Below, piece by piece: positions 24,001 through 39,000 of a stretch of DNA of 64,000 bases; the first letter of the stretch is position 1; each line of letters starts with the position of its first letter. This DNA is from Eupeodes corollae (Eukaryota; Arthropoda; Insecta; Diptera; Syrphidae). The notes under the pieces were generated by a model that was not told the DNA's origin, made no database searches, and worked only from the letters and a program-made list of their open reading frames with translations. A program made the position numbers and the translations under genes. The stretch covers positions 64,560,991 through 64,624,990 of the forward strand of contig NC_079149.1 of assembly GCF_945859685.1 (NCBI RefSeq), written 5' to 3'.

Positions 24001-27000
24001 CCTCAGGTGCAATAACAAATGCAGGTTTCTCAACTTTAAATTATATTATGTATAGATAGGTTTAAGTCTTCACTTTTATTAAAAAGAAAATTAGTTTACC
24101 GTGAATATTTAATTTGAAATCTTGTTTTGTTGTTCCACATTTATTTATGGCAGTGATTGTGTAAACTCCTCCATCTGTTGGTGCTACCGAGTGAATGACC
24201 AATCTATACTTTTCAGCTTCGACATCAGCGATGACTTCAAAGTTTTCATTATTGCATAGGTTTTCGTTGTGCCTTGACCATGTAACCTTTGGTTTGGGAT
24301 TAGCATATACAAGAACATCGTACACAACTGCTTCGGATGGAATGCAAAACTGGTCCTTTAAACCCACGATTTCTGGCTTGGAAAGAATATCCAACCAGCA
24401 GCTCGAGTTAAGTGAACCGTATTTATTTTCGATGCGGATCTCATATCGTCCAGTATCGAAATGTTGAGCTTAAAAAAAAGAAACACACAAAATAACGATA
24501 GTGATAAACTTATCGTATTTAAAATTAAAAAAAAAAAATATCCTACTTTCTGCAAAGGTCAGCTGGTATGTAAATTCTTTAAGTCCATGTTCGAGATCTT
24601 TTTTAATAACATTCATTTGGATATTAGCATCTGGTTGAACAACATTTCCATCTTTCAGCCATGTAATCTTCGGTTCAGGATCAGCAGTAACAACTACTGA
24701 CAAAGTATGTTTGTTTCCCTTTTCTTCAGATATGTCATGCAGTCCCTTGGTCAATATCGGTTTTCTATATTCGGCAACTCCTACAAAATCAATGAATTTT
24801 AGTTTATTTAAATCTTTATTTTTCAGTTAAAATAAATTAATTTACCTTCAAGCGAAAGTACGCATTTTTGCGACTGCTCTCCAACCTTGTTCTTAATAAC
24901 AGCCTTGTATTCACCCTCATCACCAAGTTTAAGCTCTTTGATTTCCAATTTGTATTTTTCCTAATGTTTAAAAAAAAAGTTACTAACTAAACTTATTGTA
25001 TTTCTTGAATAGCTTTCAATAAAAGTATTAAAACCATTTACGGTTACAATAGCCCTATATTTTGCGTGCAATCTAAGTAAAATATACTTTGAAAAAATTA
25101 AAATGCAACAACTGCGAAGTTATGAATTGAATTTAAACTGCAACTACACGTAATTGTCGTTATTTTAGTATTATTAAATGAAACTAAAATCAATCCTAGT
25201 ATTTGTGAACATACCCCTTCGTTTGATATGAGAATTCTTTCAGTTGCCTTCATTGGTTTTCCATTGTGCAACCATTCTACTTCAGGCTTAGGTATACCAC
25301 GAGCGATGACTTCGTACTTGAGAGGCACTGATTCATATGATTTTGAATCAAACAAATCTCCATGGAGAAGCTCAGGAAGAGCTAAAAATTTAAAATAGTT
25401 GTTAAAAAAAAATACTTATTGTAAGTATCCCAAGCTAACTTACTTAAAACTGCAACTTCAACCTTTTGTGCATTGTATCCTTCTTTATTCATAGCTCTGA
25501 CTTGATAGATTCCAGCATCAGAAACCTTGATCAAGTTTAATGTCATGTAATAGTTCTCAATTCTTTGAGAATCACGACTTATTTTGATTCGGGCGTCTGC
25601 AGATACTTCTTGGCCATCCTTATACCTAAAGACAATGCATTAAATATGGAGATGCTTTTGAAATTTTTCTTTTTACCAAGTCACTTCAGCTTCTGGCAAA
25701 CTGTATATCTCAGCTTCCAGTTTTAAGGTTTCACCCACAAGGATTTCACAGTCCTTTGTGAATTTCTTTATTTTTGGCACACCTGAAGAATTAAGAAATC
25801 ATTAATTCCTGTTTTAAATCAAGCAAATATTGATAATAACTTACAATGCACTTCAACTTGGCAATCACTTTCCAAGCTTCCATAGGCGTTTAGAAGCTTA
25901 CATGAATAACAAGCTTGCAGGGAAACGATAGCTTCCTTCAATATCAACTTGAACTCATCTCCTTCTTCGACTTGCCTGAAATCTTTGCGTTTTTCATCAA
26001 TTTCAATTCCGTCAATATACCACTTGATTCCTGGCCTTGGATAACAATCGACATTCACATTGAGCTCAACATTTGTATCACCTTCTTTGACGATAATATT
26101 CTGAAGTTTTTTTCTGAATACTGGAGGACATTTAATGCGTAGGTTTGTTTGATCCTTAACCGATCCATGTTCATTTTTGGCTTCCATTGAATACTTTTCA
26201 GCATCGATTCTTGTGGCATCATGAATTTTCAGCGTATAACAATTGCCATCCACGGACATTGTATACTTTTTGTCTTTGGTGGTCAGCTCAGTTTTATCTT
26301 CAAACCATTTTATTGTAGGCGAGGGGTATGCATCTATCCTAACCGACATTATAACATCTTCGTGTTCCCCATAAACGTATTCTTCTTCTAGGTGTTTAAT
26401 TATTACTGGACCACTACGTACTTCACATTCCCAGAACTCTGAAGTTTGGTTTAATTCGTTGGTGGCTGTTATTGAGAATGATCCAGAATTTTCAAGGCTT
26501 ATCTTTGTGATTGTTATCTTGATTTTCTCTGTACTCTTGCCGATACTGGTTGAAGTTATTTTTACATAACTTTCGTTCGTTATGTCTTTTCCGTTGTTAT
26601 AGATTTTAATGTCTGGCTTAGGACATCCTTCGACTTCAACTTCCATTTCGACATCGTCGCCAGCAAAACAAGTGATGTTGGAGGGTTTTTTAATTTTGGG
26701 AGGTGCTAATAGAAAAAAAATATTATAGTTTTTTTCATAGGTCTTAAGTTAACTCTTGCAATACCATAACCTTATAACACTTGAAAAAAATATAGTACAA
26801 AGAAATGTGGATTTTTGTTCGTAAATTTAAAGTATTTCAGAATTTGTACATACCTTGAACTACCAGATTAATTTGGCCCGAAGTTTCTCCCAGCTCATTT
26901 TTGGCACTAATTATATATTCACCAGCGTCTTCAGTATTTGTATTTTTAATAAGCAATGACATAGTTTCTTCATCTTCAAATAATATTCGGTGACGGTTAT

Positions 27001-30000
27001 CAGCTGAAATAATTTCTCCATCGTGTGTCATTTGCACGGCTGGTTTTGGGAAACCTTTGCATTGAAGTTCCAAAATTGCTGTACCTCCAACTGCTACATT
27101 TGCTTCTCTATGCTCTATTATAAGAGTTGGTTGCTCAGGTTCTCTGTTCAAAGTTTGAATTGCTCCTTGAACTGATAGCTCAGCACTACATGAAATATTT
27201 CCAGTGGTCGTTTGTGCCACACAAGTATAAATTCCAGCATCTTCTGGCTTAACATGTTGAAAAACTAATGCTAAAGAATCTTCATCTTCACCGAAGAGGA
27301 CTTTAAAACGTTCTTCCGGATCAAAGTCAACTCCATTTCTCTTCCAAGTAAATGCAGCTTTCTCACCAGCTGGAAGTATTTGTCCACTAAGAGAACCAAA
27401 AACATTTTTATCCTCTGCCAAAAATAAAGGAAACATTAATTTATCATTCAAGTTTAGATTGTTCCACTTGCCTATTGTTGTAACATTAGCTTGGCAAGAT
27501 GTTTTTCCAAATTTGTTTTCAGCCTCACATGAGTAGACTCCTGCATCAGAGGAAAGCACCTCAGTTATTACTAGCTCATAAAATCCGAGGTAGTCTTTAT
27601 CACGAATAATTTGTATCCTTTCAGATTCAATTATTTCTACCCCATCCTTGAAGCTAGGAACGTATGTATAATCATAAAATCGATGTATAAATTGTTTTTG
27701 GTTTCGAATAACTTACAAATGAACTTTAGGTTTAGGATCACCAAGAACTTTAACCAGAAATCTGAAGAATGAAAACTCCAGCATCTCGGTGTCTTTCAAG
27801 CTAACTAAAAATACCGGTTCCTGATCCATGTCTTTGACGCCTACTGCTTTATCTTTTGTTTATGAAAATGTTTTTAAATGAGATAATTTTATGTTCCAAA
27901 CAAACATTAAACTTACCCTCGCCAATAATAAGTTGACTTGAGCTCGATGTGCTTTGAATGCCTGATACAGCTTTTGCAGTATATGTCCCAGAATCACTTT
28001 CACTGAAAATGATTTATCAATGAATAATTTGTCTTTTTAGATTTCTAGCTTGCTGGTTATTCAATTCTCGTCACTTTTTTCCATTCAATTGTTTAAAACT
28101 TACCTACAATGCTTGATTGTTAATCTATGATAGTTCAATTCGTTTTCCGTAGCGCTTACACGATCCGCTAATGCATCATTTAACGGCTTATTATCTTTCA
28201 TCCAAGTTACAAGACCTGGTTTTTCAGCGTACTGAATTTCAAAAACTGCATTTTCTCCAGCTGCAAACAAAAAAAAAACAGTTATTATTTCCTCCAATTT
28301 AAATTGTTGTATTTTAAACTTACATTTAACATGAACACTTTTAAGATTTTTGGTAATTACTGGTTTTGAAAGTGATCTCGATGAATGCTCATCATGAATT
28401 TCACTGCGTGCTCTTGATGTTGCCCTCGAATAACGGTCTTCTAGACCAGACTGAAGGCGATTGTCTTTAGATGAAAATATTGAAGCACGGTCCTCGGTCC
28501 GGCTTGTAGCAAACCTCGATGATTGTGTTACCGATCCGGCGTAGCTGCTTTGTGAAGCTTCTCGAACGTTTCCTGGGAATTTGTAGTATGATTTAACTTG
28601 GGCTTAAGAGAATTTATTTTATTTTACAAAATTCAAACTCCATTATTATGTATAGGTATATGTATATATATAATTAACAAAAGAAAAAAAGTAAATTTTC
28701 TATGTGCAACATTGATATTGTTTAAAGGACATAAGCAAATCTAAGGCCTGTGACATAAGGAAAACTACAAAAAGTGAAAATGAAAATATTATGTAAGCAA
28801 GCGTTTTTTAAACAATTTGCTTCATTGCGTTTTTTTTAACAAATAAAAATTCGTTTATGTATATGTTTGATTAAGTCACTATTTCAAAAAAAAATATATA
28901 ATAAAAACTACAAAATAAAAAGAAGGAAATAAAAATTAAAAAACCTTAAAAATTAACTAATAACAAGCTATAATTTAGTGCGCTTGAAATTTAAGCTAGC
29001 TAAGTGGGTAAAATATACTTTTTTGAGGACATTAGAGTCGTTAAATATGTAGTTGCTTTCATATGAATATCTGCATACGATGGGTCTGGACGCGTTTTAC
29101 TCCTGTTTGTGCAATTTATGTGTAGCTCAAGTTTTAATTGAGATATAAAACTAATTGCACTCGAAGAATGTGCAACGTATATGTACCTGTTTCACTGATA
29201 AGATATGTGCGAAGCCTAGTCGAATATAGAAACATTTTACTTTTTTAATACATATTTAAGGTCATTGTAAATTAATTTCTAAACAAAAAAATCGTTTCTG
29301 AACACAATTGTACACTAATGGTATCAAATGAAAAATTAGTTTGAGTTTTTTGTATATGAATTTAATATTTTCAAAACTATTCGTGGAGAATCTTAGGTAT
29401 TTAAGGTTGAAGTTTACAATTAAGAAAAGAGCAATTCATTTGAAACTTTATAGTGTACACTTTTGAATTTTTGAGCTTTTACATTATTAATTATAAGATC
29501 ATTGCCATTAAGTGAGAAATGATTAAAATAGCAACCATGAGACACTTCCTTATATTTCTAAATATATTAAATTAAAGTTACACAGATAAGTAAACAGTTA
29601 ATTTAAATTTAAAAAATCTACATATGTATTTATTTTTACGGCGGACTGTTACTAGAGAAATTCCAAAATAAATTGAGAAAATTGAGAAAGTCCGGGACCA
29701 AATATCAGTAAACTTCGTACCTACATACGACTTTAGTTACAAACACATTTTGTCAATTGAAAAGTTTTGAATCATATATGTACAAGGACTTATTTTATAA
29801 TTTCTTTCAAACTAGGAACAGGAACCTTTGACATCATATAAAAGATTAAAAAATGTACAAGAAATTTACTGAAATTTGAATGATAATTTACACGATGAAA
29901 GGTCCTCGATGTTAATATAACACTAGACGGCAAGGTATTTTTCCTGTCAACAAAACTGCTGAAAAATATCCATAAGTTGTTTGATTTTACCTGTCTTACA

Positions 30001-33000
30001 AAAATCTAAAAGAAACGTAATTTATGCTAAGCCGGTTTTCAACACTAAAAGATAAAAAGGTTTAAAAGTAAGTAAGTCTTTAAAATAAATAAGAAAATAT
30101 ATAAATAATGTTGAAAACAGGGGAGTCATTCCCAAATTTTCAAAACGATATCGCCAATAATTTGCTTCACGTAACTCTGGGCAGGTTCAGAAAGAACAAG
30201 GAACTTCATTTGCAGTCAACTTCATTCTTTAAACGTAAGTTTCGACCAAAACTTCTTGTTAATTTTTCATGAATTTCAAATTCAGAACTTCACAAACTTT
30301 TACTTTAAGTTCATAGTACAAAAAGTACCAACTAAATTATTGTCTACAAAACACTCCTCAAGCAAGCTAAAACTCCATCACGATTTATACATTGTCTTGT
30401 AAAGAAATATAAGTTATTTCTTTTCGAAATTGACAAATAACCATTTTACAGAAAGGATTAAATGAAGTTGTGCAAAAAATAAATAAATCATAGAGTAATA
30501 AAGTTCAGCTTTCAGTTGAATGAAAAAACATGATCACCTATCATTTTGATATGAGTAGACTTGACTTAATAGATAGGTAGATTTTTCTTGACTAACTTTC
30601 CAGTCAACTTTCCAACATAGTTGCATTAATTGGAATGCAATTTTTTGGCAGCTGGAAAATCAGATGCTAGAAACTTGCCTTACTTTCAAGTCACTTGTGT
30701 CGCCGGAACCTGCCCTTTGTCACTATCGCCTAGTCTATCGTTTTCATTATAAGATAACTGAAATGTCAAAATGAACTCAACGAAAGATAATGCTTGTTTG
30801 AGAACTTAAAAATTTTATTAAAGTTGGTTTTTGTCTACGGGAAATTATGAAGATTTGCAGCAAATTGTTTTTTACCAAACATACCAACTATTTTGTGGTA
30901 TTTATTGTTATTGTGAATGTTACTGATTTTTTTTTTGCCGCCGACAATATAACTCTAATTTAACATTTAAGTTATTTATTTCTGATATTGTTGTTATAAT
31001 TATAATTTTGTATATACATACAAAGGTCAGTAACACAAATTCATCTGCAAATGGGTATAACATTTATGGGTGAGCATCCTCCCTTGGCAAATGAGTATAA
31101 CCCCAATTATGTTCAAGGGAAGGGAGACAAAGTTCAATTTTATTAGGGGACATACATTGGTTTCAAAAATATTTGTTGTTACCGAAACTATTTTGGATAC
31201 TGTACCTAGTGCAAGAGAATTGGTAGCTTCCGCCACAATAAGTTTTAATAGTTACAGCAAACCGTCTGGCAAATTATTGATTGATACTGCAATCTTTTTG
31301 AAGCCCTTTTTTGAAAAACTTCGATCATAACTATAATAGTTCTAATTATTTTACAAGTAAAAAGAAACAACAAAAATTCTTACATATATGTAGGTTGGAA
31401 GATATTGAGGGTCCGTAATAAAAAGATTATCATTTACGATATCGTCAATAATTTGCTTCTCGTAACCTTATCACTATCGTCTCGTCAATCGTTTTCAGTA
31501 TAAGATCTTTCAGTATATTTCAAATACTCTTATACTATAACTGCAATGTCAAAATAAACTCAACGAAATATAATGTTTGAAAATGCTATTAAACTTCGTT
31601 TTTTGTCTTTGGGAAATTTTAAAAATTTGCAATAAACATGACAAATATTTTGTGATTTTTATTGTGATTGTTACTTTTTATGTTTTTATTTGTTGCCGTC
31701 GACGATAAAACTATAGTATCAAAATGTTTGTAAATCAGCTGCAATAATAAATCCAATTCTGTCCAAGAGAAGGAAGATAAGACACCATTTTATTCACAAT
31801 GAACATGCTTGCTTCAAAAATATATTTTGTTGAACTACTTTGGATTAGTGCTTTGTGCAAGAGCGATACTAAAATCATTGCCTGTCGAATATACCAATGT
31901 TTCTCCTCCCCCAAAGTTTCAATAGTTACAGCAAATTTTAATATTATAAATTATGTATGTAGAACGACAACCTTCTGGCGAATTTATTGTTTCCAATATC
32001 ATTATAAAGTCCTCTTTTGCAATTCCGAAAGTATAATTCTTTTATTTATTTAACAACAATTAAGAAAGATTAGGAATGTTTTGTATATACAAAAAATTCT
32101 ACGTATGGGTTAGAATAGATATTAATCCGTAATCGAATTAATTGTATTTTTTTTTGAGTTTTTATTTTTATTTTGTAACAAAACTAAACTACAGCGAAAC
32201 TTTTTTATACTTCAATTTGCTTTGTTATCAATGGAAATTAATAGCAAACTTAGTTATCGTGCAAACGCTATAGTTTTGACGATATCATTTTGACGATTAT
32301 CGTCGAAACGCTATCGTTTGACGAAAATCGTTTTACGGAATGACCCCCCTGATTTATCTCTTAATTGTCTCCATAACCGTATTCATTTTTTTTTTTTTTT
32401 TGAGTTTTCATTTTCACTTTGTAACAAAACGCAAAAGCATTTTTATTTCAATTTGCTTAGTTAATAAATGCTTAGGAAATCTATGACAGACGATATGTAC
32501 CTATTTAGCAAACGCTATCGTTTTGACGATTGTCGTCTTACGTAAGGTGAGACTATCGTCAAAACGCTATCGTTTGACGAAAATCGTTTTACGGAATGAC
32601 CCCCAGGTATCTAAACCTTAAGTAAATACATAGTTAAAATAAAAGTTTTGATTCGAAATCAGCACTAAAAATTATCAAATTCAAGGTTTTCTCAAAACTT
32701 CATATAAAGGCTAATAACTAATGAGATTTTTCAGAAACTGTATCTAGAAAAGAAAGAATTGTTCTTTGAAAAATCATCATACAATTTATTGTTAGGGAAT
32801 ATATTGAGTATTAATGAAGCTTTGTTTTTGGTTGTTCTTAGCATTTTCGAAAATAATTAAATCTAGGACATCTTACTCATTACAAAAAAGTATTGCTTTT
32901 TTAGCATTGTATTGACATTGAATGAAATACATACACATGTAAGATTCATCATGAACAAAAATTGGAAAATATTATTTTGGAACGCTAACAGCGTCAAACT

Positions 33001-36000
33001 TTGTCATTTAATGTAATGTGACTAAAAAGCTTAAAGCTTTTCTATATTGCAATTGAGCGGACGGGTATATATATATACATATTTACAGCATATATTTAAG
33101 TATCTGATAGTTTTAATTGGATTTCGCTTAAATATTTTTCATAATTTAAACACTCAAATAGTATTTAAATTGAAATCATTAATTGGCTAAGTTTATTTAA
33201 AATATATGGAAAAATACTTAGAAGGGAATCATATTCATTTTTAATGATGCAAATGAATATGAATGTACTTCAAATACATGTACAAAATTGAAAATTAAAT
33301 TAGTGTCATACATATATACATATGTACATACATGCATACACAAAAGTGACTTCAAAGATTTTATTATATTTTTAAATCGAAAATATGTATATCAATTTTA
33401 AATTTTACAAACTGGAAAATAAATATCGTGGTTTATCTTGATACACACAAATTCGGGTTGGATTTGAAAATGTTTTAATTTAAAAAAAAATATTTGGTAA
33501 TGCCTGCTTGTTTCCTTAAAAAATAAAAGATTCAAAAAATTGTTCAAAAATATTTACTAAATTTAGTGAAGAATTGTTTTTACTTTTTAAACTGTTAGAT
33601 ACGTAGTCAAGGGATTACAAAAGTAGTTGAAATTCCGTTCAGACGTAGTGTACAAATTTCGGCTACAAAGTTATTGCACACTGGTTTTGACGTTTCACAA
33701 TCAGCTGTTCGGAAAGAACACAAGAATTCAAAATGAAATGAATCTTTTATATTATATCTTCTATTTGGTTTTATTGAATTTAAAAAGAAAAAAAACTATT
33801 TAAAGTTTTGAAAACACAAATATTTCTTATTTTATATATTTGTATTTGTCATTAATATGACAGTTCCAGATTGACGTTTTAGTGCAATTTTGCATTCACA
33901 AAGCTATTGAATTTTGACTACGTAGTCACTAGCTTTGTGAATGTGCCCATTTTTACAACCTTAATGGAGTCCCAAGAGAGAGGTTCCCCCAGAAAAGTTT
34001 TTCCTTCTCTGTTGTTTATTGTTGTTTTTGCAGGATTTTGTGTTTTGTTAAAAAAAAAACAATTGATTTTTTCCACAATTTTAAATTATACTAGTTTGGT
34101 ATCATGTCACATTTCATAATAAAAAATTTAATTGAAGTCTCTAGCGTTATTGGTTCGTGAGTTATTTTGGGTCAACTAAAATGTTCACTTTTTTTAAAGT
34201 GCTATAGTAAAAAAAAAAACACACTAAGTTTTTGAAAGTCCTTTCTGCATCTTTCTATATCTATATAAAAACATTTTTTTGAAGTATGTCTCTACTGGTT
34301 TTTGAGATATGGACGACGAACGTATGTACACACGGATATCATTCTAAAAGTCTTTGACTTAGATTCTAGGGACCCTGAAACGTTGAGAAATGTCAAAATC
34401 TACAAATCGGAGCGATTACAATAACTTTCCATGGGAAATTAAAAATGTTTCTGCAAAACATATCGGAAACATTTCTAACACAATTTTTCCTGAAATGTTT
34501 TTTTGGTATGGACTGGACACATCAGGCACTACAAATTTTCTGTGAAGTTCATTATTTAAACAACAAATTTGATTGAACTTTTGCTTACAAATCACAGTGA
34601 TAGAAATAAACAAAAATACCTTTTCTGACAACAACTAATATCGGAACTGGAAAATTCAAAAATGACATATTAAAACTAAATGTTCATATACAGACATGGA
34701 CATTAAAATAGACACAGAGCCAGTTCTATGAGTAAAACCAAATTAAAACAACAACATGCATTGGAAAGTAGCTTTAACCGTTATCAAAAAAGTTAGGCTT
34801 TCTTATGCAAAATAACATGGGTTTTATTTGTTCCTTGCTTGTTGATTGTTTGGAGATCAATCGTTTCTTAAGTAAAACTGTGTTTTTGGTGGACATTAAA
34901 ATAGAAACACATTGGAACACAGACCTTAATATTTAACTAGTATCAAAAATATTAGTTTTTAATATTTTTGTTTTACTTTTATAAAACAATAAGTTAACTT
35001 TAGGAAGTTAATTCAAATTTTCAAATTAACCAGAATAATGAGCAGATCTCTCAAATTGATTGCAAACCCAATTTGAAAGCTAAGAGCAAAAAAAAAGAGT
35101 AAAGTAAAACAACCCCAAGAGAACACTGAAAGATCAAAAAAAGATCCTTACAAGTCTTCAAGGGAAAAAAGCAACAAACTAGATCTTGAAATTTCCTATA
35201 ACTTTCAGAACTGTTCGTAGAAGACTTGTTGAAGCTAACTTGTGTAGAAGGATCACAAGAATGGTGATGTTATGTTTTGTTGTCTAAGGACAACAAAACA
35301 TAACAACGCGGCTTAAATTTGCCCACGATCATTTTGATTGGAGTGGGCCAGAAGAAGGGAAAAAAAGGAGGAATATATTGTGGATGGACGAAACAAAGAT
35401 TTATTTATTCGGAAGTTATGGCAGACAAACCCTTAGAAGGCTTAATTTCAATGAAAAGAATCAAAAACACATCTAGAAAAAGGTCAAGAATGGTGGCGGC
35501 AGTATCATTCTTTGCGATTAATTTGCTTGGAATGGCGTTGGATCAATACATTTAACTGAGGGTAAAATTGATCAAAATATGAAGGTGAATGTCATAAGGG
35601 ATACGATGCTGCCTTATACGGACGATAACCTGCCTTTCAAAGGCGTAAAATAGGTTTGCATTTAATTTAATTTTCTCAAATCATTGTATCTATTTTAATG
35701 TCCACGAAATTGTTTCCTTTTATTTACATTTAAAATATTTTATGTTATAATTTTACTACAAATAATGGGTAATTTTAGTTTGAAAGAAAAAAAATAAGTC
35801 AGTAAAAAATTGAATTTTTAAAACTCTTTTTGGTGTTTCTATTTTAATGTCCAAATCTGTATTTATGTCCAAACCAATGCATTTGTTGAAAACTTTTTTA
35901 GTAAAGTGATTTGATATTTCATGCTTTGAACTCACTTCGTTTTAATTTATAAATTGAACTTAACAGAAAAAATATTCGAAAAGTTATTGCATAGGGAAAA

Positions 36001-39000
36001 TCACGAAAGTCTATTTAATTTTCACAAGTGAAATAAGTTTCCAGGGTAACATAATTTGAAATCAACTAATAAACAATTTTGAAAAAAAAACTAAAAAGAT
36101 ATTGCCTTGACATGATTTATGTAAATTATGATGTAAGTATTTCATGGTATTTGGTTTGCTACTTTTTTAAAGAATAATTATAAATAACTTCATAAACATT
36201 TAGAGGACAAACATGGAAATCAGTTAATAAATTACTTTATTTTATTGCGGGGTGTTATGGTTTGTGCGTTCTACTTCAAGTGAGACAAGGAATTATTTGT
36301 TAGATCTTCAAAATAGTGTTCTTAGGTTTAAGAAAAAAAAAACATCTTACTGATGTAGAATATTTTTTGTTTCAATTAAAATAAATTGCACAACCGTTTA
36401 GTTGGTCCAGTTTAGAATAATAATTGACGAACGTGTAAATATGTTTGAAAATATATATTTTTAGTTTTGTCAGCTTTAAGTTTAAGCCAATCTACTGGAA
36501 AAACAAAAGTCTGAAACAATAAAGAAATAACATAAAATTTGATAGAAAACATAATTAAATTCTTAAAACACAAACGATTTTAAAAAATAGAAATCTGTCC
36601 ATAAACGAACTATCCAAATGGTTCAATATTCAAGTTAACCATTTTGAATCGTCTGCAAGATATAATATCAATTGCAATTATTGTAAATATATGGCCAGCT
36701 TTTATACGTACAACTAATTTAAATATACAAACATCAATAAAATAATCTTTTAAGCTAATAAAATGTACGAGTAGATTATGTATGTTTGTATATAGTTGGG
36801 TAAAATAAATAAAAAATGTATAAATATGTTAATCTGTAAATATTGGTACACCATATATGTATGTAGATCCTCAAAAAGTTTACAATATTTATATTTTGAT
36901 TGTACGGCTCAAAATCACCAAGGTTGTAAGCTATAATGTTGACTTTTAACTTATACTGTACTCTTTTAGTAATATTTTTTAGCATTAAATATCTTACAGA
37001 AACCATCGCTTCGGGAACGTTTTTTTAAGTTTGATAAAATCAACAAGAACAAAACAAAGCACATATTTTTTTGTATAATTAGCGAACACTAAAAGGGTTT
37101 TGCATACGTTTATTATGCCAAAGACACAGTGTGAGCATTAGGAAAATAGGCAATGGTTGGACAGGAGGTGTCGGTGTACATTGATTTTAAATTTCTGAAC
37201 ATTGCAATGACAGGGAAAGATAGATCGTTGCAAGGCATTCCACATTGACGAATTGATGATGTTAATGTCACCAATCATTTTAAAAGCTCTTTTTTTAATA
37301 CTGTCCAAGAGGCTTAAATAAGTTACTGGACACTAGCCCAGAGATGAGAGTTATATTCAAGTTTCGGACGTATATAGGTTTTGTAGATTGTAGCCAGATC
37401 AGTCGGAGAGAAATATTCTTGCAACGTCTTAAAAAACATAGACATCTTGTGGCATTTTTGGCAACATCGCGTATGTGATCGCTCCACAAAAGGTGGTTGC
37501 TGATGCACATTCCGAGGACGTCAAAATTTTCCGTTTCGTTGATGCAATTGCCCCTCATAGATAGTGGCTAAGAGGGTTTACCTCGCTTTAAAGATGCAAG
37601 ACAGCATTGCGTTTTCGAGGCATTAAATTCCACACGATTTTTTATTCACCATTGTACAATGCTGAGCTAATCATATTTTGCCGTTGCAGTTCCACATCAG
37701 AAGAGGAGGGTTATGGGTCTGGCAAAGGAATATGAAAAGCCAATAGTGCTATCATCAGCGAAACAATGTATTGGATTAAAAGTGGCAGACAGGAGATCAT
37801 TTCTAAAAATGAAGAAGAGGGTCGGAGATAAAACGGAGCCCTGGGGCACACCAGCGTTTATTTTTTGAGTTTCATACTTTAATCCCTCTAAAATAACTTG
37901 TATTGAACGGTTCGAAAGAAAATCCAACGAAAAAGATATTCGTCGATACCAAAAGCACGCATTTTCGATCTTCTACAAGGAAAATGCGTCAGATCATGTC
38001 CGGAACGTTCCAGAAATGACCGTTCACGTAATGACGATTTCAAATAAGAGCGCCCTTTGATTATACGGCGGCCATCTTAAATGCGATCTGACTTTGTCAA
38101 TAGGAACATATTTGAGGTTTTATTTCGAGTCGTAAAAAAGAATTTCATTAATAATTAAATGTAATAAAAAAATATAAAAATACGGTGTATTAGGTCAAAT
38201 ATCCGGGGTTAAATATCCTACATTTTTCAATAATATTTTGGACTTGTTGAGCATTATACATTATAACGCGTTCCCGAAATGATGTTCTCTGCGTGTATAT
38301 TGATTTCGTTTAAAATTCATTTTCTTAATTAAATATATATTATATATCAATTAAGTCCAGATTTAAGACATTAAAATGCTGGCAAAGCCAATTCTACACC
38401 TTGATGATTTTAGGCCGTATATACCCACAAATTAAGTTTATAACAACAATATTAATTAAGTTTTGAGATACTATACAAAAATATGTGTTTTATTTATTAT
38501 TAGAAATAAGATTTTTACGACACCGAAGATTATTTAATTTGGAAAAGAATTAGTTGGTTTTTAATATTTTATAAATACATTTTGTATACATAACCGCCTC
38601 CTCTTAACATAATTTACATACATAAACATAAAATATTCAGTTCTCTAAATTAAGTAAAACATCTACACATACAATGGGGTATAAAAAACAATAAATATAT
38701 ATATTAAATAAAATAGATTTGGGAACTTTGAGTCATTTAAGATTGAATTAGGCGATAACAAATCAAAGAACTACTGTCTTTTTAACAATCCTTCCAGATT
38801 ATTCTAATCTTAATGGGTTGTCTTGTTTTGGAATTATTTTAAACTATAGTAAGGCAAAACGGTTAGAAATTCTCTATTTTCAAAAGGAGAAATGTTAATT
38901 ACTTAAAGCTTAAGTTATTTTTTTTCCAGATAAGGCTATTTAGCTTAATCTGCTTTTTATTCGCATAAAAGAATGCTTAAGCTGGACCTATTTAGCTGTA

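Noticed and set aside
31070..31330. ORFs on both strands suggesting a transposase in the TIR element
   Set aside because: Neither frame shows a recognisable catalytic or DNA-binding motif, and the second copy of the unit does not keep the frame.
32270..32604. Regular cgctatcgttttgacg repeats, considered as a CRISPR-like array or operator cluster
   Set aside because: The organism is a eukaryote and the repeats belong to the duplicated right end of a TIR element.
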